From positions 620,001 to 684,000 of the forward strand of contig JAPEHQ010000014.1 in the NCBI GenBank assembly GCA_027405735.1: DNA of 64,000 nucleotides. Reading direction: 5' to 3'. Shown here piece by piece: positions 34,804 to 48,800 of the stretch. This stretch comes from Mucor racemosus (lineage: Eukaryota > Mucoromycota > Mucoromycetes > Mucorales > Mucoraceae). The translations under genes and the position numbers were made by a program. The notes below the pieces were generated by a model. That model was not told where the DNA came from. It made no database searches and saw only the letters and a list, made by a program, of their open reading frames with translations. The first letter of the stretch is position 1. Each line of letters opens with the position of its first letter.

Positions 34804-37800
34804 TTATTACAATCTATTGACTACGGCATGTATTGAAGTTCAAAGTTTCGATATCGAATATAAAAAACTCCTAGCGTACTAATTTTAATCTAGTAACTAC
34901 CAGGAACGCTTGGACCTCAATTATGATACCATTTGAATTCATCACAGTGGTTAATTAATCAACAAGTAGCTATCAAATCAACATCCAAGCACATTTAGCA
35001 CAGCATTAAAACAAGGCAATCCACAAGCTCTGCAAGAACGGTTAAATTATGATTGATCCATTTCAATCCATAGATTACTACGTATCAATCGAATCTAATG
35101 GTTCAATAGTACCTTAAATTACAACTCAGGATCTCAATGTCAAATCAATATAAAACGCCATACTTTTATATCTAAATAAACGACATCTTGTTTTTATTAT
35201 AAAGTTGAAGAACTAATTCATTACTCATTCTCTTTTAATTATTATTCATCAAACCTGAAAATACATGATAAAGCTAAACCTTTTGCAATTCTGTGGATCA
35301 GCGCTAGAAGTAGTACTTACCATTGCAACGGGAGGTCATTTAGATTCATATTTGTTGAGAAGAATTGGTGGGCTTGCTGATCTTAGTAGATGTAAGTAGC
35401 AGGTAACCAACTTGTTGGTTGTTGCTCAAACTGGCTCAACGTACAATGATTTATAGATACTGGTAGTATTGGTGCCGAGCAGGGTTTTTCCAGCCAAATT
35501 TACTACATAGTATGCATATCATATGCATTAATAAAAAAGGAAAAAATTTGCTAGACTTATGCAAAATTTATTAAGAAAAAAAAAGGGGGATCATATTCGA
35601 TGAGAAGCAAGGTCATCGGAGATTTTCTTTCGAAATTCATATCCTAATACCAAAGGGCTTCCCCTTTGGCAGGTTTGAACTAACAAATATGTGTGTCGCA
35701 CTCAATTTGTAGCGCATGCGCTGCCCGTTAAGCTTATCACTCACCTTTGGTCTACAATTTTAATCCCCATACATGTGAACATGTATTTGTCAGTTTTTCA
35801 CTGCAATTAAAGTCGGTAACTCCTCGTTTTCCCTGCCGGCAATATGTCCATATTTTTTTTAGTATAGAGAAAATTATGTAAGCAATGAAAAAAAGTTAAG
35901 AACATTGTAATATAATCATAACATTTTCCAGATAAGCATATAAAAAAGGATTCAGGAATATAGAGAACCCATAGAAAGTATATAATCTTGAATAAAACTT
36001 TGGAGTATGCATGCAAAATGCGAGTTTCACCATTGTAATATGAGCGTATTACTACACCGAATTCCGCTGTAAGGTAATATGTTCGTTTTACCATGCGTAT
36101 TCCCTGCGTATTCACTGAAAATTAGTTACAGTGTTTCACTATTATTTTGGGAAATGCAGCAAATTAAGATGTATCTTTTCGTTTTGGAAATAATAGTAGA
36201 GCTTTCCAGAAATTGGTAGCTGATTTCGTCTAGAGAATGTGTGTTTTTAATGGAGATATAAACAAAACTCAACGTTAGTAAATTAATATTAAGCTGCATA
36301 ACAGAAAAATTGAATATGGATGGATGTAAAGGAATCTTTACTAAAATGGGAGTTAGTATGACATCAGCTACAACGCATAAAAACGCAAGTGATATTCAAC
36401 GGATGCAGTTGCAGTTGGAAATTCAGTTTATAGAAGTATAAACACCTATAATTATACTGGAAAATTAAATAAACATTATTAATAAAACTAAAAGCAGACA
36501 CCAACTTTCCAATCCACCAGTGTTAAATGCAGATATCAATTGTATAAATTCTACCAATAATGCGAAATGGTAATAAGATATACTGTACCAATTAGTTTAA
36601 CAACTATAACCAATGATAATAATAATAAATAGTAGGATCACGTTTTTAATGTAACAATAACAAAAAATTACCAACAGTATAATAGTAAATTATAGTTTAG
36701 CTCACTATCGTTCAATATGACCGGATATTAATGAATCAGACAAAATACAATGCTAAAAAACTGATACCCAATGTATACAGTACCGAGGTCAAGATTGATG
36801 AAAGGTGCATTCATTATGTAGTAGAAATCGCAACATTTTGATGGATAGAAATTACAAGGCCAAGAAGTAGTTGTGTTTGCCTCAGGGGTTTCAAAAGAAT
36901 TTAAACACATACTTCATCATCAAACCTACTTAGATGCTAAATACTCACCATATTCTATTAGTATCGTCTTGTTTCTTTATTTAATTGCTGTATTATTAAA
37001 AATCAAGCATTTCATAGCTTCTAACAATGGAAATGGGATGTTTCTGATTTTAGATTGACATTTATCATAAGGCGGACTAATGATACGTTTGATACTACTG
37101 CAGATGGAACCAGTCAATTTAATTTATGGAATCTGAATGAAAATACGGAGGAACTATTTGTAAGTACTTAATAAGTTGGCTCTGGCAAAGCATTGAATAA
37201 ATTGGCTTGTGACAAAGAGTCAAGAATCTAAAAAGGCGGCATTAGGTTCCAGTGATGGACATGTTGTTTATGTTTATGATATTGGAGAAGTAAGACTAAA
37301 CTTTAATGTAAATCACCTCTAGTGCAATAATTATAAAGTAAGACTATACTATAATCAAATAAACTACCACACAATATTAGCACGTATAAAGATTTACAGC
37401 AATAAGCTTGAATCAAGTGGGTACAGCATCGTAAATCCTTGAAAAAGTTCCCAAGTATTATAAAATCACTTATTTTTAAGTCTTACATGGCTTATAAGCG
37501 GAATATTGATTTCGAAAATTATTCTTGTCCAGATCATCAATTTTGACATTTTTAATTTTTCTTTTCTGATTTTGCAAATCTAGAGTTAATTATACTACCA
37601 ATTATAAAAACAAAAAATATACACATATACAGAATTTAACGCTCTATCTGTTCAATAAAAAATAATAAACATTTTTATTGCAAAATATTACATGAAAATC
37701 CTTTATTCAAAAAACCGTTTTTGGGCAAAAAGTACAAAGCTTCACTACTTAACATTTAATATTAAGCTTTTATAAAATGCGTATTAGTCATGGCTACAAT

Positions 37801-39383
37801 TCTCTCTCACCATGTAGTACATTTAAACGTTGATTTTGGTATCAAAATTTGATTTTTCTATTTTTTGATCAAAATCATGAGTGTTGGTAAGGATAAAATG
37901 AGCCCCAAAAATGTCCGCTACAAAAACTGAATTTTCAGACCGTACATGGTTAAATATAAGAAAAGTAAAAAAAAAACGCCTTTTTATTTAAAACTTAGAT
38001 ATACCATAGTATCGGAGACTTAGCCCTTCGATCTTGCTATGTTCAATGACAACGTTGCTCAACGGGCTCGTTTTTGCAATTTTTAATGGATGTTGTATGA
38101 TATGACAGACGGGGTTTCTAGTAGAAAATTTTATGTTCTATTATTGTAACAGATATTGTCTATTTTGCTTAGTTTATAGTTCAGGCGTTGTAACGTTGCT
38201 TGTACATTGGCTGAAATGTGCAATTTATCAGGTTTTAAATGCGCTAAATAATGTAAAGCCTTGAAAATCCTTTTCTACGTGTGTTGTTTTTCTTTTTTTT
38301 TCATATCCCAAGGATATATTCATCGTTTGATAAGGCATATCAGACTATCAAGCTGATATTGTTTTCTTTTATGTGAATACGCATGCTAACGCAAGCGATT
38401 AATATTTTTAATATAGGTAGCAGTCTACATTAAAGGCTGATGTTTTCATTTAACTGCATTATTGGACGTATTTCTTGATTGCTAGATCAAATCGAAGACA
38501 ATGAAATTTACATTTAATCAATAAAAAGCTAAAACTAGTTTCAAACCCACGAAATGTTCCAGAAAAGTAATAAAATTTCAAATGATATAGAAACAAAAGT
38601 AAAAAACGAATAATCTGATGTCTTGCCTAATAACCATAGTTTTGATCGTAGCTATGATTGAAAACAAATCTTTTTATAACTGACAATCGTAAACTAAAAT
38701 TGTAAGTTTGAAGAAGGTTAATTTGTTTAAATTATATGTGTGATAAAGTAGCATATATAATCTTAGATTTGGCTTGCATATAAATTTAAGCTGTAGTAAG
38801 TATTATTTAAGTTTATGCTCGAGTAAAAACCATTGTTGCTGTAAACATTATAGCTATAAGCATATTTACAAATAATGATAATCGTAAACATTATATTGGT
38901 TCTTGCATGCATTGCTCTACATCAACAACGTATTGTTGAATTGTATTGTTTATAATCTATATTAATAAAAACAAATGTAATTCAAAAACCCATTCCAGTA
39001 AAAAAATGCAATGGAATTTTGATAACGGCACGATGCTCATGTACAAACCAATATGTGCCCATACGATCATCAGTTCATTATGCTCATGGCCAGATTTTAT
39101 TATTATTATGCACAAATAGGGATAACAATATGCTTATGGGCAATTCTACTACTATTATGCACACATGGGATTAATTTCATGCACATGGACAGAATCTATA
39201 ATTCTGCACATACAGGCTTAGCGTTGTTGTGCTCGTGTGCAGTTTCTATTATTGTGCCCATGTGCATATTGTCATCTTTTTAGCCATATTATTCAGTGGG
39301 GGCACAGCAGTTCAGGCTATAGTGTGCAGCCCACCTGGGTACAACGAAATCATCTTGTTGTGCAGCACAGGTCGGCCGTAGTG
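34804..39383 (-). mobile_element. Right inverted arm of the CACTA-like composite island
   Basis: Mirror image of 23809-28367; corresponding bases add to about 63171. It ends with AGGTCGGCCGTAGTG, the reverse of the CACTA-type terminus, preceded by the same subterminal motif array. The segment 34980-38485 is nearly identical to 24683-28191. Flanking bases TAT (left of 23809) and TTT (right of 39383) do not make a target duplication. Confidence 0.75.
37055..37289 (+). pseudogene. Captured dynein intermediate chain exons (right arm copy)
   Basis: Same content as the left-arm copy. Exon A ends at 37159 before GTAAGT. Exon B, about 37181-37289, ends before a GTAAGA donor but has an internal stop and a frame change compared with the intact copy at 29277-29380. 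Confidence 0.65.
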
Positions 39384-40224
39384 TTTAAAATTTAATTTTG
39401 AGTTATTATTTGATTTTATGGAAATTTTCAAAAAATACTTGAAAAATCGATACAAAATAGTTTGAACATGTTCGAATTCTCAATTATCTATTTACACAGC
39501 AACTCGGGGGGGGGGCTACAGTTTTTGAAATTATATTTATTAACGTTAGAAGTGCCTCATATTACAATGGGAGGTTATTTGGATTCATATTCATCACCGA
39601 GAAGTGATAAGTTTACTGCCTTAGTAGGCGTAATAAATAGCAGATAGCCAACTTGTTGCTCAAACTTACTAAATGCACAATGACCCATGGAGGCTGGTAT
39701 CTGAAATATTTGTGGTAACTGTTCATCATATCTATATTGATGAAAAGTGGCAGCTTATTTGAATCAGTATTCATAGAGATTAGAGATCATATCAAAATTT
39801 TGTTTCAAAAACTTTGCGCAGTAAGCTATAGGTGCATTTTGGCGATGGTTTTCCCAACACACAGTAGGGTGTGGATGTTGCTTTTTGAGGCTAGCATGTC
39901 CAAATTGTGTCCCTACTACTCCCATGTAAATTTGGGAATTATTAGGATTGAAATTCGTTAAGGTAGGGTTTTTGTTATTGATTTTTTTGCGGTTGTAAAA
40001 AGTAGGTTTCAGACAGTTCTTAAATGGTTTTCGGATGTTTTCGCTCAACATTGAATTAAATAACATAAAATCTTTAAGCAACATGTATCTTCACTTCATA
40101 GGCCATTGATGTTTCTCAGAAAATAAAAATATTAATATCAGAATATAAGTGCACTTGGCAAATATTTAGCAAAATTGACCAAGAGTTACGTAGAATTGAT
40201 TCTAAAAAAATTGAGCACTAAACT
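39384..40224. other. Repeat-derived flank
   Basis: Includes sequence related to the left flank of the island (about 23518-23700) in the same orientation, and a run of G near 39504-39512. Open frames at 39737-40084 have no recognisable product. Confidence 0.5.
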
Positions 40225-41160
40225 TAAAGTATTAAATTTTTGTATTCTAAAGATAGATCCAACTCTAAGCTACTCTGTATTTTTTGTTACAGCAAAAAAT
40301 ATTGATTTTTTGTCGATATAATCAAATAATATGGACTTATTATAGCTTAACCCTATGGTAACTGGGTTTCAAAATCGATCTGCCAAATCGGCCAGAAAAT
40401 GATCAAGAAAACCAAAATTGTTTAATGGCTCATGAACTGCAAAGTAAGTCGGCCTAGCGTATAAGTTAATTTTGTGCAGTTTTAGATTTTAAATTCATCT
40501 AAATAAAAATCAAACAAATTTTTCCCATTAAATTTTGCGCAAATTTCAATTGAAAATTCGGAGGTTTTTTGAAGATACACATTACTTTTTGTAAGTATAT
40601 TTTTAATTTAAGTAATGACAATAATGCACAATACAATTATCTATCGATCGAGCTATTGCTGAACCTTCTAGCTGCATTTCTCGTAGAGAAAACAAAATTT
40701 GTATCAATTTTTTTTCAAATTCAGAATTTGGGATGAGGGTATACAAGGGGAAAATTGATGCTGGAAGCGAAGGTATCTCTTTGTACACATTTTTGAGGAT
40801 ATCTCCACGAAAAATTAATATTTTGAAAAAAACTAAATTGGGTCCGATAGAACTCAACGAGCTTAATGACATGAATATGAAAAAATACTGTTCATTATAA
40901 CGAATATTTTGAAATCTAGTACAAAAATATCAAAAAAATGAAAAAAAAAATAAAAGTGCTCAGAATTTTTTTTACTCAAATATGTTATAGAATGCTTCAA
41001 AAGAAGTATGTTTTATTATTAAAAAGCGTTAATATAGCTTAATTTTTTACAGAGATATGAAGCCCCAAAATGTTGACTTTCAAGCACTGAAAAAATGTGC
41101 TCGGATATTCAAGGGATTTTTTCTGAATTATTGAGCAAGATGAAGAGAAATGATAAAAAC
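40225..41160 (-). repeat. Interspersed repeat R1, copy 2
   Basis: Reverse-orientation copy of R1, beginning around CTCTAAGCTACTCTGTA and carrying the CAGAATTTGGGATGAGGGTA block. It is truncated or diverged after about 41160, lacking the AAAACTGGGTCTCA end. Confidence 0.8.
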
Positions 41161-42034
41161 TGTATTTAACTTTAGTATCTCAGGTATGCTTTTATAATTT
41201 ATTTTGCATGATTTCTTAATTATCCACATTTTTACATAATATGGATACTTAAAGAGGGCATTTTCTTGATAGCTACCTTAACAAAAGCCAGCCCAAAAAT
41301 AATTTGTGGAAAGTGTGCCTTTTACAGTAATTTTTTGTATGAGCTGTTAATCAACCCCTCAAATATATGAAAGAAGTTTTAAAAACAAGTAAATTTCACA
41401 AGTAAATTATAGGTAAATGTTTTGATTTCTCATGAAAATTTCAAATTTTTAAAGAATTTGTTTTAGCTTATGAGAAATGGTAATTTCAAACAACAAAAGC
41501 TATATTAAATTTTGACATATCATCTTGAACATGGTCTCATATTTTTTTTTTAATCGTATAAAAAAGAAATCGTAAGGAACTCTTGTATTTTAGACGTTTG
41601 CATTTTTCTTTGTGATGATGGCTTTTTGCGCCAAGACAATTTGATGTGTAAAGCAGGGAAAAAAAAATACAAACTGTAAGGGAACGCTCTCAATCGTATA
41701 AACCGTTAAGGGTGTTATAAAGCGAGAAACAATAAATATGAGATGAATTCCTCAACCGTACAGCATTTGAGGACCAACCTTAAAAACAGCCCAAAGCACC
41801 AAATGTTCGAAACAGTTTCAAGTAGATTTGAGATTTAAGGACACTTCTAAATGACGGTGTTAAATCGACCCGGACCTTCATCCTTACAAGTGCACAGCTC
41901 ACGAGTGTCGCGGGCCGTACGCTTGAACACAATAGTGGTCTGTTTAACAACCATACCCAAATTAATTGACGTTGTGTACGTACTATTTTTTCCTTTTTAC
42001 TTCTATATATTCATTACACCAACTTAAAATACAT
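41161..42034. other. Upstream region of the LisH/WD40 gene
   Basis: No gene seen. A GC-richer patch (about 41868-41935, including CGACCCGGACC and GTCGCGGGCCGTACG) stands out from the AT-rich surroundings and may be promoter sequence. It does not fold as a tRNA. Confidence 0.4.
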
Positions 42035-44096
42035 ATGGATAATAATTCAATAGAACAAGAACAAGATGTTGAAAATTGCTTAGAAACACTTACTGTCAAA
42101 GAAGAAAAACTAAACGATGCTATTGTGAAAGAGGAACAAGAGGTTGTCGATACAGCATCTTTTATTATAAATAAAAATAGTGTTTCTCAAAGCGAAGCTG
42201 CAAAGAAACGTAGAAGGTAGATGGTTGAAAATCTAGCAGCAATTGAATGAAATATAATATACTAACAGACTAAAATAGCATGGCAACTTTCAACCAGCAC
42301 GTTGGTATGCAAAACTCACACATTCAACCTACAGATGACATTTTCAACTCGAACGATCCTCGTATTAAAGAAGATATCATTGCCATCATTATGCAATATT
42401 TACAAGATGAAGGATATCATGCTTCTCAATCTGTTTTATATGATGAAACCAATGTGAAGTGGAAAGAAAGAGAAGAGCGTACATTAGAAGTGAAGCGATT
42501 AAAGAAAGCGATTCTAGGTAAGAATATATTATGCGACAAGTTCAAACACTAAGTTTATTATACAAAATAGACGGCGATTGGCAAGAAGTAGAAAAATTAT
42601 GTACAAAACCATTAGTCAAAAATCATAGATCATTTTTATATTCTATATACAAACAACAGTATCTAGAGTATTTAGAAAGACGTGAAATTCAAAAGGTATA
42701 CATTTCGTCATACCATCAGAATATTTGTTATTAAAAACACTTTTAGGCATTTACATTTTTAAACAAAAGGTTAAAGCCACTCGAACACTTCCAAACAAAA
42801 CCTAACGAATTTAAAGACATGTGTTATCTGCTGACAGCTAAATCCATTCACGAGGCACCTAGTTTCAAGCAATGGGAGGGTATCATGGCCTCGAGAGAAG
42901 GACTTGTAGATCAACTTCAAAGCATGTTGGAATTTGAAACAGCCGATCGTACAGGCAATCGACACATCCCACCAGACCGATTATTAGGCTTATTACGTCA
43001 AGCAGTTGCATATCAAATTGAATTCTCTCGATATCATCCCAAAATTGCACCTACTGTTAACTCGCTTTTAGATGATTATACTAGTTTTGTGATACCCAAT
43101 GCTGTAGGCGCTACTTTGACAGGACATCGTGGTAACGTAAAATGTGTAGAATTCATTGGTGAAGAAGGGAAGAAGATTGTTTCAGGATCGAGTGATAATA
43201 CATTAAGGATTTGGGATACAGAATCTGCTAAATGTTTGGATGTATTGGAAGGTCATCGATCTAGAATTTGGGATTTAACGACTACACATGCGGGTGATTT
43301 CATAGCAAGTGCTAGTGGTGATTCTACTGTCAAGATTTGGAATTTAAAGAGCCAACAAAAGGCTTCCTGTGCAACTACATTGAATGGACATGCCGGTGAT
43401 GTATATTCAGTAAGATATCATCCAAATGAAAACCATTTAGTTACAGGCGGTTATGATAAAACAGTGCGATTATTTGATGTGAATACAGGTGCCATTATAA
43501 AGACTTTCCCTGGACATCAACTAGCTGTTACCAAGACTATATTCAATCCTTTGGGCAATTTAGTGATTAGTGGATCAAAGGACAACACTATTAAGTTTTG
43601 GGATATTGTATCTGGTTTATGTGTTCGTACTATTTCATCTCATTTAGGTGAAGTAACTTCAGTAGAAATGAATTCCAGTGGTACATTGTTATTGAGTAGT
43701 TCCAAAGATAACTCAAATCGTCTTTGGGATGTTCGTATGGTTCGACCTATCCGTAAATTGAAAGGACATCAAAATACATCCAAAAACTTTGTTCGAGCCA
43801 ATTTTGCAGATAACAATTTGATTGTAGGTGGTAGTGAAGATGGAATTGTATATATTTGGGACCAAGATACTGGAGAAGTTTTACAGAAATTGCGTGGCCA
43901 TTCAGGAGTTGTTTATGATGCTGCTTGGAATGCTAAACAAGGCATGCTTGCAAGCTGTAGCGATGATCAAACAGTTAAAGTGTGGTGGTATGATGATGCT
44001 GTAAGTATTTGCTTCAGAAGATTGACTAATTACTAATTGTTTGAATATATGCTATATGATTGAATATTATGGATTAAGGTCCCGCTTGATACTTAA
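42035..44096 (+). CDS. LisH-CTLH WD40-repeat protein
   Basis: Five exons join in frame: 42035-42216, 42279-42517, 42571-42695, 42747-44000 and a final 18-nt exon 44079-44096, about 605 residues. The acidic N-terminus ends in KKRRS. A LisH helix follows (IKEDIIAIIMQYLQDEGYHA), then a CTLH-like region (DGDWQEVEKLCT, QQYLEYLERREIQKAF). Seven WD40 blades follow from TLTGHRGNVKCVEF, several with canonical GH...WD spacing (SDNTLRIWD, GDSTVKIWN, YDKTVRLFD, KDNTIKFWD, DDQTVKVWW). This architecture occurs in SMU1, WDR26/Gid7 and related scaffold proteins, but sequence outside the domains does not let me choose one. The predicted end is VPLDT after the last intron; if that intron is retained the protein ends about 12 residues later. 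An upstream in-frame ATG at 41966 is less likely. Confidence 0.85.
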
Positions 44097-44106
44097 AACC
44101 ATGAAT

Positions 44107-44137
<31 letters not shown>

Positions 44138-44222
44138 TTTTTCCTCCATCTTTCCTTTCTGCTTTTTTTTTTTTTTTCTTTTTTTTTTTCATTCTATAAT
44201 ACGATAAATAAACAAAAATACA
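44097..44222. other. Compact intergenic spacer with A- and T-tracts
   Basis: Only 126 bp separate the WD40 stop from the next ATG in the same direction. They include about 28 consecutive A (near 44107-44134) and long T runs. Terminator/polyadenylation and promoter signals must overlap here. Confidence 0.6.
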
Positions 44223-45323
44223 ATGCAAAATAACATGTCAACAGACTGCGTCTCTATAGAATTTCCCAAATGTCAATGTGCAACTGCTCAAGATCATGAA
44301 CTAGGTATTGCACCATGTTGTTCAAGTGATCACTGGTCCTACGCATTAGCACAGATTAGAAAAAATGTGTATAATTCGACAACTGCATTTGTTTCTTCCC
44401 CAGCTTATCACATCAACGCTTATGAAAACAAGTATAAAAATGTTTCAAACAAGTTGGCAGAACTACCACTGCCTGGAAGTGAAAGAGATTTGTTGGGTTT
44501 ATTTGCATATAATTTCAATAGTGAACCTTTATCGACACAGGATATTTTTGAATATAGACAACTTCGATCAGAGCACTTACTCATGCGCATGCTTCACTGT
44601 TTTTCTAGACATGATTTCAATCTTTCTTTTGTGAGGTTATCTCGAGGCACATTTATGATACAGAAATGGGAATTCGGTACGCCTTTAGTATATCCTTCAC
44701 CCAATTCACTTACAAATGCTATGGATTTGTTTACAAAGAACGATAATCTGGCACCTATTGACACATTTACATTTAACGATCTATTCAACGATATGATGGA
44801 ACAAACTAATAAAGCAGCGATAGAAAAAAAGAGACAAGAAGAAGAAGAACAAAAGCAAAGAGCAAAGGCATTTATTCCCTATACACATACATTAGGTATT
44901 CGATACACAAATCCTTACAACCATATGCGAGATATTTTGGTGAGAGGAAATATCCCCTTGTGGTGTCAAACTTTATTTATCACTGAATGCCTGCGATTAC
45001 TACCCATAGCGCCGGGGACATTTGTGCATGGGATATTACCATTTGCAAAAGATATTGGTTTTCATTTTCAAACTGTACCTATTGTTAAAGACAATAAATT
45101 TAAAGAGCCTTACCCTGAATTGGCAGTTATGTATGAACGTTTTGCAATGGAATTAAGTGATCCTCAAATGATGTTGGAGAATGCAGATGTATATGGAACA
45201 ACATGGGAAAATACTCAAAATAAAATCTTGACAGATGTTTTATATTGTGAAATACCTGAACACACAGCAACCATAATAACTTCATTGTCTATTGAATGGG
45301 CAAAGACACAAGGCCTTTCTTAA
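44223..45323 (+). CDS. Conserved-looking protein of unknown function (366 aa)
   Basis: An intronless frame of 366 residues with normal codon composition and many Trp/Tyr/Cys, so it looks like a real globular protein. The N-terminus has a Cys cluster (FPKCQCAT, GIAPCCSSDHW). A charged helix (NKAAIEKKRQEEEEQKQRAK, about 195-214) splits it into two parts. The C-terminal part includes YTHTLGIRYTNPYNHMRDIL and a final SLSIEWAKTQ. No signal peptide, membrane segment or catalytic motif was recognised and no family name can be given. It reads in the same direction as the WD40 gene and ends 57 bp from the convergent secreted-protein gene. Confidence 0.75.
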   Translation: MQNNMSTDCVSIEFPKCQCATAQDHELGIAPCCSSDHWSYALAQIRKNVYNSTTAFVSSPAYHINAYENKYKNVSNKLAELPLPGSERDLLGLFAYNFNSEPLSTQDIFEYRQLRSEHLLMRMLHCFSRHDFNLSFVRLSRGTFMIQKWEFGTPLVYPSPNSLTNAMDLFTKNDNLAPIDTFTFNDLFNDMMEQTNKAAIEKKRQEEEEQKQRAKAFIPYTHTLGIRYTNPYNHMRDILVRGNIPLWCQTLFITECLRLLPIAPGTFVHGILPFAKDIGFHFQTVPIVKDNKFKEPYPELAVMYERFAMELSDPQMMLENADVYGTTWENTQNKILTDVLYCEIPEHTATIITSLSIEWAKTQGLS

Positions 45324-45379
45324 TAATAAAAAAGTTCTTTATTTATTTAATAAATAATAATTAATTCATGTAGGATATT

Positions 45380-46141
45380 TTACTTTTGAGATGTTGATGA
45401 ACCTCTATTATAAATGGGAACATCTACAAATCGCATTCTTCCATTATTATCTAATCCAACCACCTTTTTTGCTTGCAATGAAGCATGAGGTTCTTCTTGT
45501 TCACTAGCATCAATATCTTGTACATTTGCTGGAACAGGAAGGTTCATAATTTGAGATTCACCATTGTCGCTAATACCAAGATATTTCTTATGACCTTTAT
45601 TAGCAGCAACAGGGGCATCTTGTTCAACATCTGTTTTGGAGTTTAGATTGAATGTTACCATATTTAATTTACAAATTTACTCACTGCTAGAAGAGGCTTC
45701 CTGTTTTTGATTCAAATCTTGTTGCATTTCAGGTGAAAATGGTGCAATTTCAACAACATCTAAGAAATCTGCTTGATCATTTTCTCCCATAATACTCATA
45801 TGTTTGTATGCAGGCTCAATATCGATACGCTGACGTTTGTCAACAGGTTTTCCTGTGATAGCAGCAGGCTTTAGTAAGCTTGCTTCATCAACAGCAATCA
45901 TAGGAGCAACTCGCAATTGTTCTTCTAAAACTACTTTGTCTTCTGGAAATACGCCATCAGGAAGAGCAACTTTCATGCGAGCCCATCTTTCAATTCTAGG
46001 ATCAGTTGATGCTTCAGCTTGTGCTTCGGCAATGGAAGATGATGCAGAAGACTCTGAAATCGAATTTGATGCAGTAGGAGCACCTAAAGCAGTTGATACT
46101 GTAGATGCTATTATTAAGGCAGAAAGAATACTTGAACGCAT
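45380..46141 (-). CDS. Secreted protein with Kex2 site and three related C-terminal repeats
   Basis: Exon 1 is 46141-45685 and exon 2 is 45630-45380, joined through GTGAGT..ACAG in frame, about 235 residues. The signal peptide is MRSSILSALIIASTVSTALG. The pro-region includes RWARMKVALPDGVFPEDK. GKPVDKRQRI has a Kex2-type Lys-Arg. Three diverged repeats follow: YKHMSIMGENDQADFLDVV, HKKYLGISDNGESQIMNLPV and AKKVVGLDNNGRMRFVDVPI. The common pattern is K-K-x-hydrophobic-G-x-(D/N)-(D/N)-G-x-x-x-x-hydrophobic-(D/N)-(V/L)-P, separated by acidic linkers. No known domain was recognised. Each repeat could be a beta-hairpin unit; that is inference. Unspliced, the locus reads as two separate small ORFs, which would hide the repeat architecture. 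An upstream in-frame ATG (46246) would bury the signal peptide, so 46141 is preferred. Confidence 0.75.
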
Positions 46142-48595
<2,454 letters not shown>

Positions 48596-48800
48596 ATTAA
48601 ATACCCTTTCGTGATAAATAAAAATATTGCCGTTTAAGCATGTGCGCATGTGTGTGTGTGTGTGTGTGTTTGTTGTAACTTTTGAGATATTGTAGTGCCA
48701 ATGCAAAGAAGAAAACGGAACTTTTTTTTTTTTTTCAGCATATATATATATAATATTATGTCATGTAAAGAAAAATTAAAGTAGTCTTTTCATCCAAAAA

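Noticed and set aside
41868..41935. GC-rich patch considered as a tRNA or rRNA fragment
   Set aside because: No cloverleaf, no A/B boxes and no recognisable rRNA or ITS core; left as possible promoter sequence.
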